Below are positions 41,710 to 51,640 of a DNA stretch of 64,000 nucleotides, in pieces. The position numbers were made by a program, and so were the translations under genes. This DNA is from Microbacterium mangrovi. Its GTDB lineage: Bacteria > Actinomycetota > Actinomycetes > Actinomycetales > Microbacteriaceae. The stretch covers positions 124,001 to 188,000 of the forward strand of contig NZ_JTDK01000011.1 in assembly GCF_000802305.1 (NCBI RefSeq). The letters are read 5' to 3'. The notes beneath the pieces were generated by a model. It did no database searches. It saw nothing but the letters and a program-made list of their open reading frames with translations, and was not told where the DNA came from. How positions within the stretch are numbered: the first letter of the stretch is position 1; each line of letters begins with the position of its first letter.

Positions 41710-42906
41710 ATGGCGGGGGCTGAAGTGCGGGAGCGGCGTCGCGTCGCGATCGTCGACGGCGCCGCCCGCTACGAACTCTCCCTGCCTGCGGCCGTGACCG
41801 TCGGCGACGCGGCCGCGAGCGTCGGCATCCGCCTCGGCGATGCGCGCCACGTGCTGGTGGATGCCCGCGGACGCGAGGTGGAGGCATCCGCCCTCGTCGA
41901 CACCGTGCCGGACGGAAGCGTGCTCGCCCTCGTCGACCTCGCCGAGACGCCGATCGCCCGGCCGGTGCCTCGCACCATGAGCGCGGCGCGGCCGGTCTCG
42001 TTCGCCGGATGGATGCTGGCGGCCGTCGGCGTGCTTGCGGTCGTCGGCGCGGTGTCGACCGTGCAGACCTGGCCGGCCGCCACGGCGGAGCTCGCCTTCT
42101 TCATCGCCTTCGCGGTCGCGGCCGTCGTCACCGGTGCCCTCGGGCTGGCGTCGCGCACGCGGCGCGCCGAGCTCGGCGCGGCATCCGTCATCCTGATCGG
42201 AGCCGCCGTCGTCTGGGGAGGCGCGTTGCTGCTCGGGATGCCGCCCAGCGCCGCCGCCGCGATCACACTCGGAGCCGTTCCGGTCGTGCTGCGGGCGCTT
42301 CCGGCGCTGCTGCTGGACGTTCCCGACGGCATGTTCATCGACTACGCCCGATTCCAGACAACCCGCTGGGGGGTGCGCCAGGCGGAACCGCCCGAGGTCG
42401 GCACGATCAGTGCCACCCGCGCCCACGAGATCGCGGATGCCTCGGCCGGACGGCTGCTCGCGGGCACCGTGCTGCTGAGCGCCCTCGCGGCGATCGCCGC
42501 CCCGATCGCGCTTCCGGGCGTCGCATCGAACGATCCGTTCGTGACGGCCGGCCGGATCGCGCTCGCGTGCGGCAGCATCCTGGCCCTCGCGCTCGGCGCG
42601 CGCCGGGCATCCACCGGCTGGTTGCGCTGGTCGCCGCGGGCGGCTGCCGCGGTGGTGCTCGCCGTGTCGGTGTTCGCCGTGGTGGCTTCGCTCGGCGGCG
42701 TATTGCTGCTCGCAGGAGCCGCGGTGCTGCTCGTCGCGGGGGTCTGCGTCGCCGTGGCGGTCGTTCCGGTCGGCCGCGGGACGACGTCGCTGGCCTGGTC
42801 GCGGTTCGCCGACGTCGTCGAGTGGCTGGCGGTGGTGCTCGTGCTGCCCGCCGGCCTGCTGGCCGCCGATGTGCTCGGAATGCTGCGTGGGATGATGGCA
42901 GGATGA
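41710..42906 (+). CDS. EccD-like membrane protein with ubiquitin-like N-terminus
   Basis: 398 residues. The N-terminal about 75 residues form a ubiquitin-like beta-grasp (RVAIVDGAARYELSLPAAVTVGDAAASVG). They are followed by about ten membrane helices, interrupted by a cytoplasmic loop (about 195-250, with FIDYARFQTTRWGVRQAEPPEVG). This is the EccD layout but with low similarity to the eccD at 29.8-31.1 kb, so it is a second EccD-type component. It might take the place of a missing EccE; that is inference. ATG 41710 has a better-spaced GGGAGG than ATG 41701. It overlaps the FHA gene by 4 bp. Confidence 0.7.
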   Translation: MAGAEVRERRRVAIVDGAARYELSLPAAVTVGDAAASVGIRLGDARHVLVDARGREVEASALVDTVPDGSVLALVDLAETPIARPVPRTMSAARPVSFAGWMLAAVGVLAVVGAVSTVQTWPAATAELAFFIAFAVAAVVTGALGLASRTRRAELGAASVILIGAAVVWGGALLLGMPPSAAAAITLGAVPVVLRALPALLLDVPDGMFIDYARFQTTRWGVRQAEPPEVGTISATRAHEIADASAGRLLAGTVLLSALAAIAAPIALPGVASNDPFVTAGRIALACGSILALALGARRASTGWLRWSPRAAAAVVLAVSVFAVVASLGGVLLLAGAAVLLVAGVCVAVAVVPVGRGTTSLAWSRFADVVEWLAVVLVLPAGLLAADVLGMLRGMMAG

Positions 42907-44309
42907 GCCCGACACCGAACTCCGGCGCCGGATTCGTGCTCTGCGTGCGCTGCGGCCAGCGCCTCGCCGCCGGCACCGTGCGCTGCCTGTACTGCGGAGC
43001 CCCGCAGGATGCCCCCGTCGTGGCGCACGCGGGTGCGGCCGTTCCAGGGTTCGCCGGCTCGGGTGCGCCGATGCCCGCAGATCCGCACGCACTCGGCGGT
43101 CCCGGCAGGCCGCCGCTGCCGGGCCCCGGGAACGGGATGCCGCTCGCGACGGAACCCGCGGCATCCGTCTTCGGCGACGCCTTCGCCGGGAAGCCCGCCA
43201 CGACCGGGCGGCGCCTGCTCGCCCTCACGATCGACATCGTGGCCGTGCTCATCGTGGTCGGCATCGTCGGAGTGGCGACGGGCTCGTTCGTGCTCGCGGC
43301 CGTCGTCCTGGCGGAACTGTGGATCGGGCTCTGGGTCGCCCAGGCGCGCACCGGCCTCGGTCTCGGCACGGCCCTGCTGCGCATCCGCGTGGCCCGGGCG
43401 GATGCCCCGTACTCGCCGGGCCTGGGCCGCGCATTCGTGCGTACGGTGATCACCACCGCCGGCGCCCTCGTGTTCTTCGTCGGTGCCTGGATCGTCGAGG
43501 CATCCTCAGCGTGGGATGCCTCGCCCAAGCGCCGGGCGTGGTCCGACCGTGCGGCCGGGACCGTGGTGGTCGCCGTCCCCGCGCGCGGGGCCGCGCGGCC
43601 GGTATCGGTTGCGATCGCCCCGCCGGTCGTGCAGCGGGCGCCGTCACGTGTCGCCGAGCTGGCCTCCGGCCGGTGGACGCCCCCGCCTCCCGTCCAGCCC
43701 GCGGTGCCGGAGCCGGTCGTGCGGCAGCCCGCGGTGCACCCGGCACCGGTGCGGCAGCCCACGGTAGAGCCGCCCGTGCAGAAGCCCCTAGTATCCGCCT
43801 CGTCGCCGGCATCCACCCCCGCCCCTGTGCGCGTCTCTGCCCCGCCCCCTTCGCCCGCCCCGCCGGCACCGGCCGCCCCCATGACCCGCGGGCAGCTGCG
43901 CCGGGAGACGCGGCCGCCGATCGCATCCGTCCCAAACGTCCCCTCCGATCCGGTCCCGACCGAGCCGGCTGACGACGGCGCCCTGCTGCTCATCCTCGAC
44001 ACGGGGGAGCGCGCCCAGGTGCCGGCCGGGGTATCCGTCGTGCTCGGCCGCAAGCCGGCGTCCGACACCGATCTCGTCGTCACGGTCGCCGACTCGACGG
44101 TCTCGAAGAATCACGCCCGGCTGGAGCACCGGGCCACCGGCGTCTGGGTCACCGACCTCGGCTCGACGAACGGCACGGATCTGCTCGACGAGTCCGGCCG
44201 CGCCATCGCCATCCCCGCCCGGGTCGCGACGCGGGTCGAAGAAGGGATGCGGGTGCGCATCGGAGACCGCGTGTTCACCGTCAGCCGGCTGATCGGGTCC
44301 GGCGCATGA
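42903..44309 (+). CDS. Zinc-ribbon / RDD / FHA protein of the ESX locus
   Basis: 468 residues. An N-terminal zinc ribbon (CVRCGQRL...CLYCG, about 14-36) and a Pro/Gly linker precede an RDD membrane domain (about 95-215, GRRLLALTIDIVAVLIVVG). A long Pro/Val/Ala-rich linker (about 235-345) and a C-terminal FHA domain follow, with VVLGRKP, TVSKNHARLE and DLGSTNGTDL. FHA proteins are frequent partners of EccC-type ATPases and read phosphothreonine. Here the 4-bp overlaps with both the EccD-like gene and eccC strongly suggest a regulatory or assembly role in secretion. Confidence 0.85.
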   Translation: MSPTPNSGAGFVLCVRCGQRLAAGTVRCLYCGAPQDAPVVAHAGAAVPGFAGSGAPMPADPHALGGPGRPPLPGPGNGMPLATEPAASVFGDAFAGKPATTGRRLLALTIDIVAVLIVVGIVGVATGSFVLAAVVLAELWIGLWVAQARTGLGLGTALLRIRVARADAPYSPGLGRAFVRTVITTAGALVFFVGAWIVEASSAWDASPKRRAWSDRAAGTVVVAVPARGAARPVSVAIAPPVVQRAPSRVAELASGRWTPPPPVQPAVPEPVVRQPAVHPAPVRQPTVEPPVQKPLVSASSPASTPAPVRVSAPPPSPAPPAPAAPMTRGQLRRETRPPIASVPNVPSDPVPTEPADDGALLLILDTGERAQVPAGVSVVLGRKPASDTDLVVTVADSTVSKNHARLEHRATGVWVTDLGSTNGTDLLDESGRAIAIPARVATRVEEGMRVRIGDRVFTVSRLIGSGA

Positions 44310-47300
44310 GTCCCACGCCGCCGACCGGCCCCCGGCTCGCCCCGCCGCGCCTTCCCGCCGGCAAGGTCACCGTGCAGCCGCCTCCGGAGCTGGTGCCCAG
44401 CGACGGCTCGGGCGGCATCCTGACCTCCCTCCTGCCCCTCATCGGCAGCATCGGGGCGATCGTGATGATCACCGTCACCAACGCCGGCCCCACCGGCTGG
44501 ATCACGGGCGGGATGTTCCTCCTCTCGTCGCTCGGCTTCGTCGCCGTCAACGGCTGGCGGCAGCGGTCCCAGCGCACGGCGCAGGTGCTCGGCAACCGGC
44601 GCGAGTACCTTGCCTACCTCGGTGAGCTGCGCGAGACGGTGCGCACCGCCGCGCGCCAGCAGCGCCGGCACGGCAACTGGATCAACCCGGCCCCGTCCAC
44701 GCTCCCGTTCCTCGCGGAGGACCGCACCCGGGTCTGGGAGCGGGGCTCCGACGACCCCGACTTCCTGCGGGTGCGGGTGGGCACGAGCGACCAGGCGCTG
44801 TGCATCGCGCTCGAGGCCCCCGAGCTGCCGCCGCTCGCCCAGCTCGACCCGGTTGCGGCATCCGCCGCGCATCGGTTCATGCTCACTCACGAGACCCAGC
44901 CCGATCTTCCCGCGTCGGTCGTGCTGTCCGACCACGGGCGCATCGAGGTCACCGGGGCGGACGAGGATGCCGTGCGCTCCCTCGCCCGGGCGATCGTCGT
45001 CGGCGCGGCCACTCTGCAGCGCCCCGACGACCTGCAGATCGTCGTGCTCGCCGGTGCCGCGCAGCTGCCGCAGTGGGAATGGGCGAAGTGGCTGCCGCAC
45101 GTGCAGTCGACCGTCGCCTCCGACCGGCTCGGTCCGGCGCGGATGATCGGATCGTCGCTCGCCGACCTCGAGGACATGCTGCCCGCCGACCTGCGGGAGC
45201 GCCCGCGGTTCGGGCGCGGCGCCCCGCGGCAGTCGCCCCACGTGCTCATCGTCGTCGACGGGGTGCGGCTGCCGTTCGGCGACCCGATCGTCGGCGGCGA
45301 GGGGATGCAGGGCGTCACTGTGCTCGAGCTCCCCGAGCGCTGGGGCGAACTCGACGGGCCCTCGACGCTGCGCATCGCGCTCGGCGACCGTGCCGCGGCA
45401 TCCGGACTCGTGGCCTCCGCTCCCGCGACGGCCGAGCTCGTGCAGCTCGGCCGGGCGAGCGAGACGATCACCCCCGACGCCGTCTCGATCGTCGAGGCCG
45501 AGGCGACCGCCCGGCGCCTCCTCCCGCTGCACACCGGCAGCGTCGGAGACCGCGGGGATGCCGCCTCCGGGCAGCGAGAACTCGTCGACCTCCTCGGTCT
45601 TCCCGACGTGCGCGACATCGATTTCGACCGGGCGTGGAGCGGACGCCTCGAACGGGACCGGCTCCGGGTGCCGATCGGGCAGGACACCACCGGCGCCCCG
45701 CTCGTGCTCGATCTCAAGGAGGCCGCGCAGCTGGGCTCGGGTCCGCACGGCGTGCTCATCGGTGCGACGGGCTCGGGCAAGTCCGAGGTGCTGCGCACGC
45801 TCGTCCTCGCCCTGGCGCTGACCCACTCGCCCGAGCAGCTCAACTTCGTGCTCGTCGACTTCAAGGGCGGCGCGACGTTCGCCGGGATGGCGGGGATGCC
45901 GCACGTGTCGGCCGTCATCACCAATCTCGGCAGCGAACTCGCCCTCGTCGACCGCTTCCAGGATGCCCTGCAGGGCGAGATCGTGCGGCGGCAGGAGCTG
46001 CTGCGCGCCGCGGGGAACTTCGCGAACGTGTCCGACTACGAGAAGGCGCGCAGGAACGGCCGCCCCGACCTCGAACCGCTCCCGGCGCTGCTGATCGTCG
46101 CGGACGAGTTCTCCGAGCTGCTCGCCGCCAAGCCCGAGTTTGTGGAGAGCTTCGTGAACATCGGCCGCGTGGGCCGGTCCCTCCAGGTGCATCTGCTGCT
46201 GGCATCCCAGCGGCTGGAAGAGGGCAAGCTGCGCGGGCTCGACACCTATCTGTCGTATCGGATCGGACTCCGCACCTTCTCGGCCGCGGAGTCCCGCACC
46301 GTGCTCGGCGTGCCCGACGCGTACACGCTGCCGCAGGAGCCCGGCGTCGGGTTCCTCAAGGCCGACACCGAGAACCTGGTGCAGTTCCGCGCGGCGTACG
46401 TGTCCGGTCCGCCGAGGGCACGGGCGACGGCCTCGGCCGCCGGCGCGGAGGCGGAGGATGCCGCGGACGTCGCCCTGTTCACGGCGGCCGCCCAGCGGTC
46501 TCCCGAGACCATCGCACCGGCACGCGCCGCCGCACCGGCGCCGGAGCCGAAGGACCGACGCTCGACGTTCGAGATCGCCGTCGAGCGGATGGCGGGTCGC
46601 GGGCCCGCCGCCCACCCGGTGTGGCTGCCGCCGCTGCGGGATGCCGCCTCCCTGGATCAGCTCATGCCCGACCTCGTCGTCGACCCGCGGCTGGGTCTCA
46701 CCTCGCCCGGCTGGCGAGCGGCGGGCGCCCTCACCGTGCCGATCGGCATCGTGGACGTGCCGCTGGAGCAGCGGCGCGAGCACCTGACCGTCTCGCTGGG
46801 CGGCGCCGCCGGGCACGTCGCGATCGTCGGCGGCCCGCTCAGCGGCAAGTCGACGCTCGCCCGCACCCTGGTTGCGGCGCTGGCGCTGGTGGGAACGCCG
46901 CTGGAACAGCAGTTCTTCGTGCTCGACTTCGGCGGCGGAACCTTCGCCGGCCTGCAGCGGCATCCGCACGTCGCCGGCGTCGCGATGCGCACCGACGACG
47001 AGGCCGTGCGCCGCACCGTCGCGCAGGTCGAGGCGGTCATCGACGCCCGCGAGCAGTACTTCCGCCGGCACGGCATCGACTCGATCGACACGTACCGCGC
47101 CCGTCGGGCGCAGAGCGCGGCGGACGACGGCTACGGCGACGTGTTCCTGGTCGTCGACGGGTGGGCGACGCTGCGCACCGAATACGAAGCGCTGGAGAAC
47201 CGCATCCAGGCGATCGCCGCGCGCGGGCTCAGCTTCGGCGTCCACGTGATCATCACCGCGAACCGGTGGCTGGAGATCCGCGCCAACCTCAAGGACCTCA

Positions 47301-48295
47301 TCCAGACGCGGCTCGAGCTCCGGCTCGGCGACCCGTCCGACTCCGAGATCGATCGCAAGCAGGCCGCGAACGTCCCGATCGGCGCGCCCGGGCGCGGGCT
47401 CAGTGCGCGGCGGCTGCAGATGCTCACGGCGCTTCCGCGCATCGACGGATCGGGCGATCCCGCGACCCTGGCCGACGCGGTGGACGACCTGACCGCGCGC
47501 GTCGCCGCCGCCTGGCCGGGTCCCGCCGGACCCGAGCTGCGCCTGCTGCCCGGGCTCATCACCCTCGACGAGGTGCGTGCGCTCGCCCCCGAGTCGCCGC
47601 GCCTGCTGCTCGGCATCGAGGAGGCGCACCTCGGCGCGTTCGGCGTCGACCTGCGCCAGGAGCCGCACCTCTACCTGTACGGCGACGCGGGCACCGGCAA
47701 GTCGTCGTTCCTGCGCGGCGTCGTGCGCGAGATCACGCGGCTCTACCCGCCGGATGCCGCCAAGATCTTCGTCGTCGACTACCGCCGGGCGCTGCTCGGC
47801 GACATCGCGCAGGACTACCTGGGGGCGTACCTGAGCGGGCACGAGCAGGCGACCGGCGGCCTCACGGAGCTCGCCGCCTTCTTCGGCGGCCGCATCCCCG
47901 GGCCCGACGTCACGCCCGCGCAGCTCCGGCAGCGCAGCTGGTGGAAGGGGGCGGAAGGATTCGTGCTCGTCGACGACTACGACCTCGTCGCCACCAGCCA
48001 GGGCAATCCGGTGGCGGTGCTGCAGCCGCTGCTCGCGCAGGCATCCGACCTCGGGCTCCACGTCATCCTCACCCGGCGCGCCGGGGGCGCCAGCCGGGCA
48101 GCGTACGACCCGATCATCCAGCGCTTCACCGACCTGGGGGTCACCGGCATCCTGCTCGGCGGCAACCCCGAGGAGGGCGCGCTGATCGGCCGGGTCAAGC
48201 CGGTGCCGTCCGCTCCCGGCCGGGCGCAGATCGTCAGCCGCGAGAGCGGGCTCGTCGCCGCGCAGCTCGCGTTCAGTCCGCCCAGCGAGGGCTGA
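44306..48295 (+). CDS. eccC: Type VII secretion ATPase EccC
   Basis: 1329 residues. Two membrane helices near the N-terminus (about 38-82) are followed by three FtsK/SpoIIIE-type ATPase domains with P-loops GATGSGKSE (486-494), GGPLSGKST (842-850) and GDAGTGKSS (1126-1134). Walker B in domain 1 is in LLIVADEF. This single-chain EccC is the motor and substrate-recognition unit of the ESX system; its last domain normally binds the C-terminal signal of WXG100 substrates. It is the last gene of the rightward ESX run. No terminator is seen after the stop, and a convergent gene ends 13 bp away. Confidence 0.95.
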   Translation: MSPTPPTGPRLAPPRLPAGKVTVQPPPELVPSDGSGGILTSLLPLIGSIGAIVMITVTNAGPTGWITGGMFLLSSLGFVAVNGWRQRSQRTAQVLGNRREYLAYLGELRETVRTAARQQRRHGNWINPAPSTLPFLAEDRTRVWERGSDDPDFLRVRVGTSDQALCIALEAPELPPLAQLDPVAASAAHRFMLTHETQPDLPASVVLSDHGRIEVTGADEDAVRSLARAIVVGAATLQRPDDLQIVVLAGAAQLPQWEWAKWLPHVQSTVASDRLGPARMIGSSLADLEDMLPADLRERPRFGRGAPRQSPHVLIVVDGVRLPFGDPIVGGEGMQGVTVLELPERWGELDGPSTLRIALGDRAAASGLVASAPATAELVQLGRASETITPDAVSIVEAEATARRLLPLHTGSVGDRGDAASGQRELVDLLGLPDVRDIDFDRAWSGRLERDRLRVPIGQDTTGAPLVLDLKEAAQLGSGPHGVLIGATGSGKSEVLRTLVLALALTHSPEQLNFVLVDFKGGATFAGMAGMPHVSAVITNLGSELALVDRFQDALQGEIVRRQELLRAAGNFANVSDYEKARRNGRPDLEPLPALLIVADEFSELLAAKPEFVESFVNIGRVGRSLQVHLLLASQRLEEGKLRGLDTYLSYRIGLRTFSAAESRTVLGVPDAYTLPQEPGVGFLKADTENLVQFRAAYVSGPPRARATASAAGAEAEDAADVALFTAAAQRSPETIAPARAAAPAPEPKDRRSTFEIAVERMAGRGPAAHPVWLPPLRDAASLDQLMPDLVVDPRLGLTSPGWRAAGALTVPIGIVDVPLEQRREHLTVSLGGAAGHVAIVGGPLSGKSTLARTLVAALALVGTPLEQQFFVLDFGGGTFAGLQRHPHVAGVAMRTDDEAVRRTVAQVEAVIDAREQYFRRHGIDSIDTYRARRAQSAADDGYGDVFLVVDGWATLRTEYEALENRIQAIAARGLSFGVHVIITANRWLEIRANLKDLIQTRLELRLGDPSDSEIDRKQAANVPIGAPGRGLSARRLQMLTALPRIDGSGDPATLADAVDDLTARVAAAWPGPAGPELRLLPGLITLDEVRALAPESPRLLLGIEEAHLGAFGVDLRQEPHLYLYGDAGTGKSSFLRGVVREITRLYPPDAAKIFVVDYRRALLGDIAQDYLGAYLSGHEQATGGLTELAAFFGGRIPGPDVTPAQLRQRSWWKGAEGFVLVDDYDLVATSQGNPVAVLQPLLAQASDLGLHVILTRRAGGASRAAYDPIIQRFTDLGVTGILLGGNPEEGALIGRVKPVPSAPGRAQIVSRESGLVAAQLAFSPPSEG

Positions 48296-48308
48296 GCGCG
48301 CCGCCCCG

Positions 48309-48758
48309 TTACGCGGAGGCCCCGGCGCCGTGCGTCGCGCTCTGAGCGGCGTCGGAGAGGTGCCGCTCGCCGTGGTCGAGGACCTTCACCACGATGCCGC
48401 GGCCGCGCAGGGCCGACAGCGTGCGGGTCTCTTCGTCGCGATCCCGGCCCAGGGCGTGCACGGATGCCACCACCACGACGTCGCCGCGGGCCAGGGTGCC
48501 GAACAGGCGCACGAGGCGCTGCTCCCAGGTCTCGAGCGTCTCCGGGGCCGGATGCCGGAACCCCTCGATCGGAACGCCGAAGGCGGCGAGGTCGTCGCGC
48601 TGCATCTTGATGGGCGGCATGTCGTCGCGGGCCACGACGATGCCCACCAGCCGCGCGCCCGCCGGTCGCGCCAGCCACCAGTGACGGTCGCGCTGCAGCT
48701 CGACGAAGCACTCGGGGCATTCGGCGGCAGCGTGGGCCACGGCATCCTGGTCGGTCAT
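48309..48758 (-). CDS. Degenerate resolvase-like protein
   Basis: 149 residues. The segment MQRDDLAAFGVPIEGF ... ARGDVVVVASVHALGRDRDEETRTL ... RGRGIVVKVLDHG follows the fold of the catalytic domain of serine resolvases. However, the catalytic Ser segment (RVS) is replaced and the LDRLGR motif is changed to VHALGR, so recombinase activity is unlikely. The N-terminus has ECPECF and aromatic residues. No DNA-binding domain follows. ATG 48758 lies 6 nt after GAGAAT. It is convergent with eccC. Role unknown. Confidence 0.65.
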   Translation of the reverse strand: MTDQDAVAHAAAECPECFVELQRDRHWWLARPAGARLVGIVVARDDMPPIKMQRDDLAAFGVPIEGFRHPAPETLETWEQRLVRLFGTLARGDVVVVASVHALGRDRDEETRTLSALRGRGIVVKVLDHGERHLSDAAQSATHGAGASA

Positions 48759-48847
48759 CCGACCATTCTCGCAGTCTTCGGCCCCTCCCGTATCACCGGA
48801 TCCGTCTCGATTTCCTGCGATGTCGCCGAAAGACGGAACCGCGCGGG

Positions 48848-50578
48848 CTACTCCTCGCCCATCCGCACCTGCAGGCTCAGCTGTTCGGCGTCGAGCTCGT
48901 TCAGGGCGCGGCGGAGTTCGGCGCTGGAGTACTGGCCGCCGGCGGCGAGCTTGGTGAGCTCCTTGCGCTGCGCGGCGATCACCGCGAGCCGCAGCTCGCC
49001 GATGGTGTGCATCATCGACCCGTCGTCGTCCTCGGCCCGTACCTGCACGCGCTTCTGCATGCGGGAGAGGATGTCGGACGGAAACGGGTTGCCGGCGCGG
49101 TCCACGAGACCGGGATCGCCGAGGGCCGCCTGCCCGGCATCCCACAGCTGGGAGACGAGCCGCAGGTGCTCCTCGTCGTCGTCCTCGGCGTCGCCGGCAT
49201 CCATCCGGAGCCTGCGGACGAGCCAGGGCAGGGTGAACCCCTGCAGCATGAGGCTCACCACCGCCACCAGGAAAGCGATGAAGACGAGCGGGGCCCGGTG
49301 CTGGTGGGTCTGATCGTCGGTGAGGGTCTGCGCAGCGGCGAGGGTGACGGCACCGCGCATGCCCGCCCACACGATGATCGTGCCGTGCTTCCACCCGAGC
49401 CGGGTCGACTGGTAGTAGTCGATGTCGTTGAGGGCGCGCGTCACGCGCGACTGCCAGTTGCGCGCCCGGCGCTGCTGATGCTCCGGGTTCTTCGGTGCAC
49501 CGTTGCGGGCAGGCAGCTCGAGTTCGCCCGCGGCGACCCGGTCGATCCGGTGACTGAGCCGTTCGAAGGCGGCGCGGTTCATCCGATCCGCGCGCCTGCC
49601 CTGCCGCCACACCAGCCAGGACACGTACCCGGTGCGCGTCGCGAGGATGATGACCAGGGCCACCATCGCCACCCAGATCGGCGTCCACAGGTCTTCGTTC
49701 GCTTTGAGGTTCGCGGAGACGATGTCCTTCAGCTCGAGGCCCATCAGCAGGAAGATGGCCCCCTCGAGCACGAGCTCGACGGTGCGCCAGGTCAGCCGGT
49801 CGCTGAGGCGCTGCTCGGGGGTGAACAAGACCGGTGCGCCCTGCCCGGCGACGATGCCGGCCACGACGGCGGCCACCAGGCCGGACCCCTCCAGCGCCTC
49901 CGTGGGCAGGTACGCCAGGAACGGGACGGTGAACCCGATCGCGGTGCTCGCCGCCGAATTGCGCACCACTCCGCGCAGCATCACGAGGAGGCGACCGACG
50001 ACTGCGCCGATGACGACGGCGATGAGGATGCCCCAGGCGAACGCGCCGAGCGCGCCCCAGGGCGAGAAGCTGCCGGCGATCGCCACGATCGCGGTGCGCA
50101 GCAGCACGAGGGCGGTGGCGTCGTTGAGCAGGCTCTCGCCCTCGAGCATCGTGATGACGCGGGGTGCGATGCCCAGGCGCTTCGCGATCGAGGTGGCCAC
50201 GGCATCCGTCGGCGACACGATGGCGCCGAGCGCGATTCCGAGGGGCAGACCCACCGACGGGATCGCCAGCCAGAAGAAGACCCCCAGCAGCAGCGAGCTG
50301 ATCAGCACGAGAAGCACCGACAGTCCGCCGATCGCGCGGAGGTCGCGGCGGAACTCGATCGCCGGCAGGTTCACCGCCGACGAGTAGAGCAGCGGGGGCA
50401 GGACGCCGGCGAGGATCCACTCCGGCTTGATCTCCGGCACCTGCACGAACGGCATCAGCCCGACGATCGCGCCGAGAGCGACGAGCAGCAGCGGCCCGGC
50501 CACGCCGAGTCGCTGCGACCACGCGGTCACGACCGCGATCGCGATGACGGCGATCAGGACGATGAACAGGACGGGCAT
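48848..50578 (-). CDS. Na+/H+ antiporter, CPA1 family
   Basis: 576 residues with about 12 membrane helices (1-440). The CPA1 ion-binding segment LEGESLLNDATALVL contains the Asn-Asp pair, and SPTDAVATS lies before it. A cytoplasmic insertion (about 320-390, basic and Gln/Arg-rich) and a C-terminal cytoplasmic helical region (about 450-576) follow. It would exchange Na+ or K+ for H+ at the plasma membrane. ATG 50578 is chosen because it starts directly with the first helix (PVLFIVLIAVIAIAVV) and lies 4 bp after the malate dehydrogenase stop; the two are co-transcribed. Confidence 0.9.
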   Translation of the reverse strand: MPVLFIVLIAVIAIAVVTAWSQRLGVAGPLLLVALGAIVGLMPFVQVPEIKPEWILAGVLPPLLYSSAVNLPAIEFRRDLRAIGGLSVLLVLISSLLLGVFFWLAIPSVGLPLGIALGAIVSPTDAVATSIAKRLGIAPRVITMLEGESLLNDATALVLLRTAIVAIAGSFSPWGALGAFAWGILIAVVIGAVVGRLLVMLRGVVRNSAASTAIGFTVPFLAYLPTEALEGSGLVAAVVAGIVAGQGAPVLFTPEQRLSDRLTWRTVELVLEGAIFLLMGLELKDIVSANLKANEDLWTPIWVAMVALVIILATRTGYVSWLVWRQGRRADRMNRAAFERLSHRIDRVAAGELELPARNGAPKNPEHQQRRARNWQSRVTRALNDIDYYQSTRLGWKHGTIIVWAGMRGAVTLAAAQTLTDDQTHQHRAPLVFIAFLVAVVSLMLQGFTLPWLVRRLRMDAGDAEDDDEEHLRLVSQLWDAGQAALGDPGLVDRAGNPFPSDILSRMQKRVQVRAEDDDGSMMHTIGELRLAVIAAQRKELTKLAAGGQYSSAELRRALNELDAEQLSLQVRMGEE

Positions 50579-50582
50579 GGCG

Positions 50583-51596
50583 TCAGATGAGGCCGAGGCT
50601 GTGCACCGCTTCGCGCTCGGCGACGAGCTCCGCGACCGACACGTCGATGCGGTAGCGGGCCCGGGCATCCAGCGCGAGCCCCTCCACGATGCGATAGCCG
50701 GACCCGTCGGAGGTGACCGGGAAGGACGACACGAGGCCCTCGGGCACGCCGTACTCGCCGTGCGAGACGACGCCGGCCGACACCCAGCCGGCCGCCGGGT
50801 CGCGGCCGAGCACCCAGTCCCGCGTGTGGTCGATGGCGGCGGAGGCCGCGGATGCCACCGAGGACGACCCGCGCACCTCGATGATCTCGGCTCCGCGCTT
50901 GGCGACCCGTGGCACGAACTCGTCGTCGAGCCAGGCCAGAGCTGTGTCGTAGCCGGCCATGCGCTCGGTGAGCATCGGCATGACCGGGCGCCCCGAGACG
51001 GTGGCGTGCGCGACGTCCGCGAACTGCGATGCGGAGTGATTGCCCCAGATGATCGGATTGCGCACCGCGCCCGCTCCGACGTCGAAGGTCGCGGCGAGCT
51101 GGCCGATCGCCCGGTTGTGGTCGAGACGGCTCATCGAGGTGAAGCGGTCGTCGGGTAGGTCGGGGGCGGATGCCCGGGCGATGAGCGCGTTGGTGTTGGC
51201 CGGGTTGCCGACGACGACCACCCGCACGTCGGATGCCGCGTGCTCCTGGATCGCCGCGCCCTGCGGGCCGAAGATCCCGGCGTTGGCGGCGAGCAGGTCG
51301 GACCGCTCCATGCCGGCCGTGCGCGGCCGGGCGCCGACGAGCAGGGCGATGTTCGCGCCGGCGAAGGCCTGCGCCGGGTCCGCGGTGACCTCGACGCCGG
51401 CGAGCGTCGGGAAGGCGGCATCCTGAAGTTCGAGCGCCGCGCCCTCGGCGGACCGCACCCCCTGCGGGATCTCGAGCAGCCGCAGCTTCACCGGGCGATC
51501 GGGTCCGAGCATGTCGCCGGCCGCGATGCGGAACAGCAGGGCGTACCCGATCTGCCCTCCCGCCCCGGTGATGGTCACAGTCGTCGCAGCATCCAT
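50583..51596 (-). CDS. mdh: Malate dehydrogenase
   Basis: 337 residues, LDH/MDH superfamily, group of cytosolic-type bacterial MDH. It oxidises malate to oxaloacetate with NAD+. The Rossmann loop is [11 protein letters not shown], substrate Arg residues lie in [14 protein letters not shown], the Asn in [10 protein letters not shown], the Arg in MSRLDHNRA and the catalytic His in [12 protein letters not shown] 51596 lies 6 nt after TAGGCT on the minus strand, a leaderless transcript. The antiporter gene follows at 4 bp. Confidence 0.95.
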   Translation of the reverse strand: MDAATTVTITGAGGQIGYALLFRIAAGDMLGPDRPVKLRLLEIPQGVRSAEGAALELQDAAFPTLAGVEVTADPAQAFAGANIALLVGARPRTAGMERSDLLAANAGIFGPQGAAIQEHAASDVRVVVVGNPANTNALIARASAPDLPDDRFTSMSRLDHNRAIGQLAATFDVGAGAVRNPIIWGNHSASQFADVAHATVSGRPVMPMLTERMAGYDTALAWLDDEFVPRVAKRGAEIIEVRGSSSVASAASAAIDHTRDWVLGRDPAAGWVSAGVVSHGEYGVPEGLVSSFPVTSDGSGYRIVEGLALDARARYRIDVSVAELVAEREAVHSLGLI

Positions 51597-51640
51597 GCCC
51601 TGAGCCTACTCAGCGGGGTGGTGCCGGCCGAGGGTGCCGC

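Noticed and set aside
48309..48758. Active serine recombinase or integrase with attachment sites
   Set aside because: The catalytic Ser motif and the DNA-binding domain are missing, and I saw no att-like direct repeats around the ESX locus.
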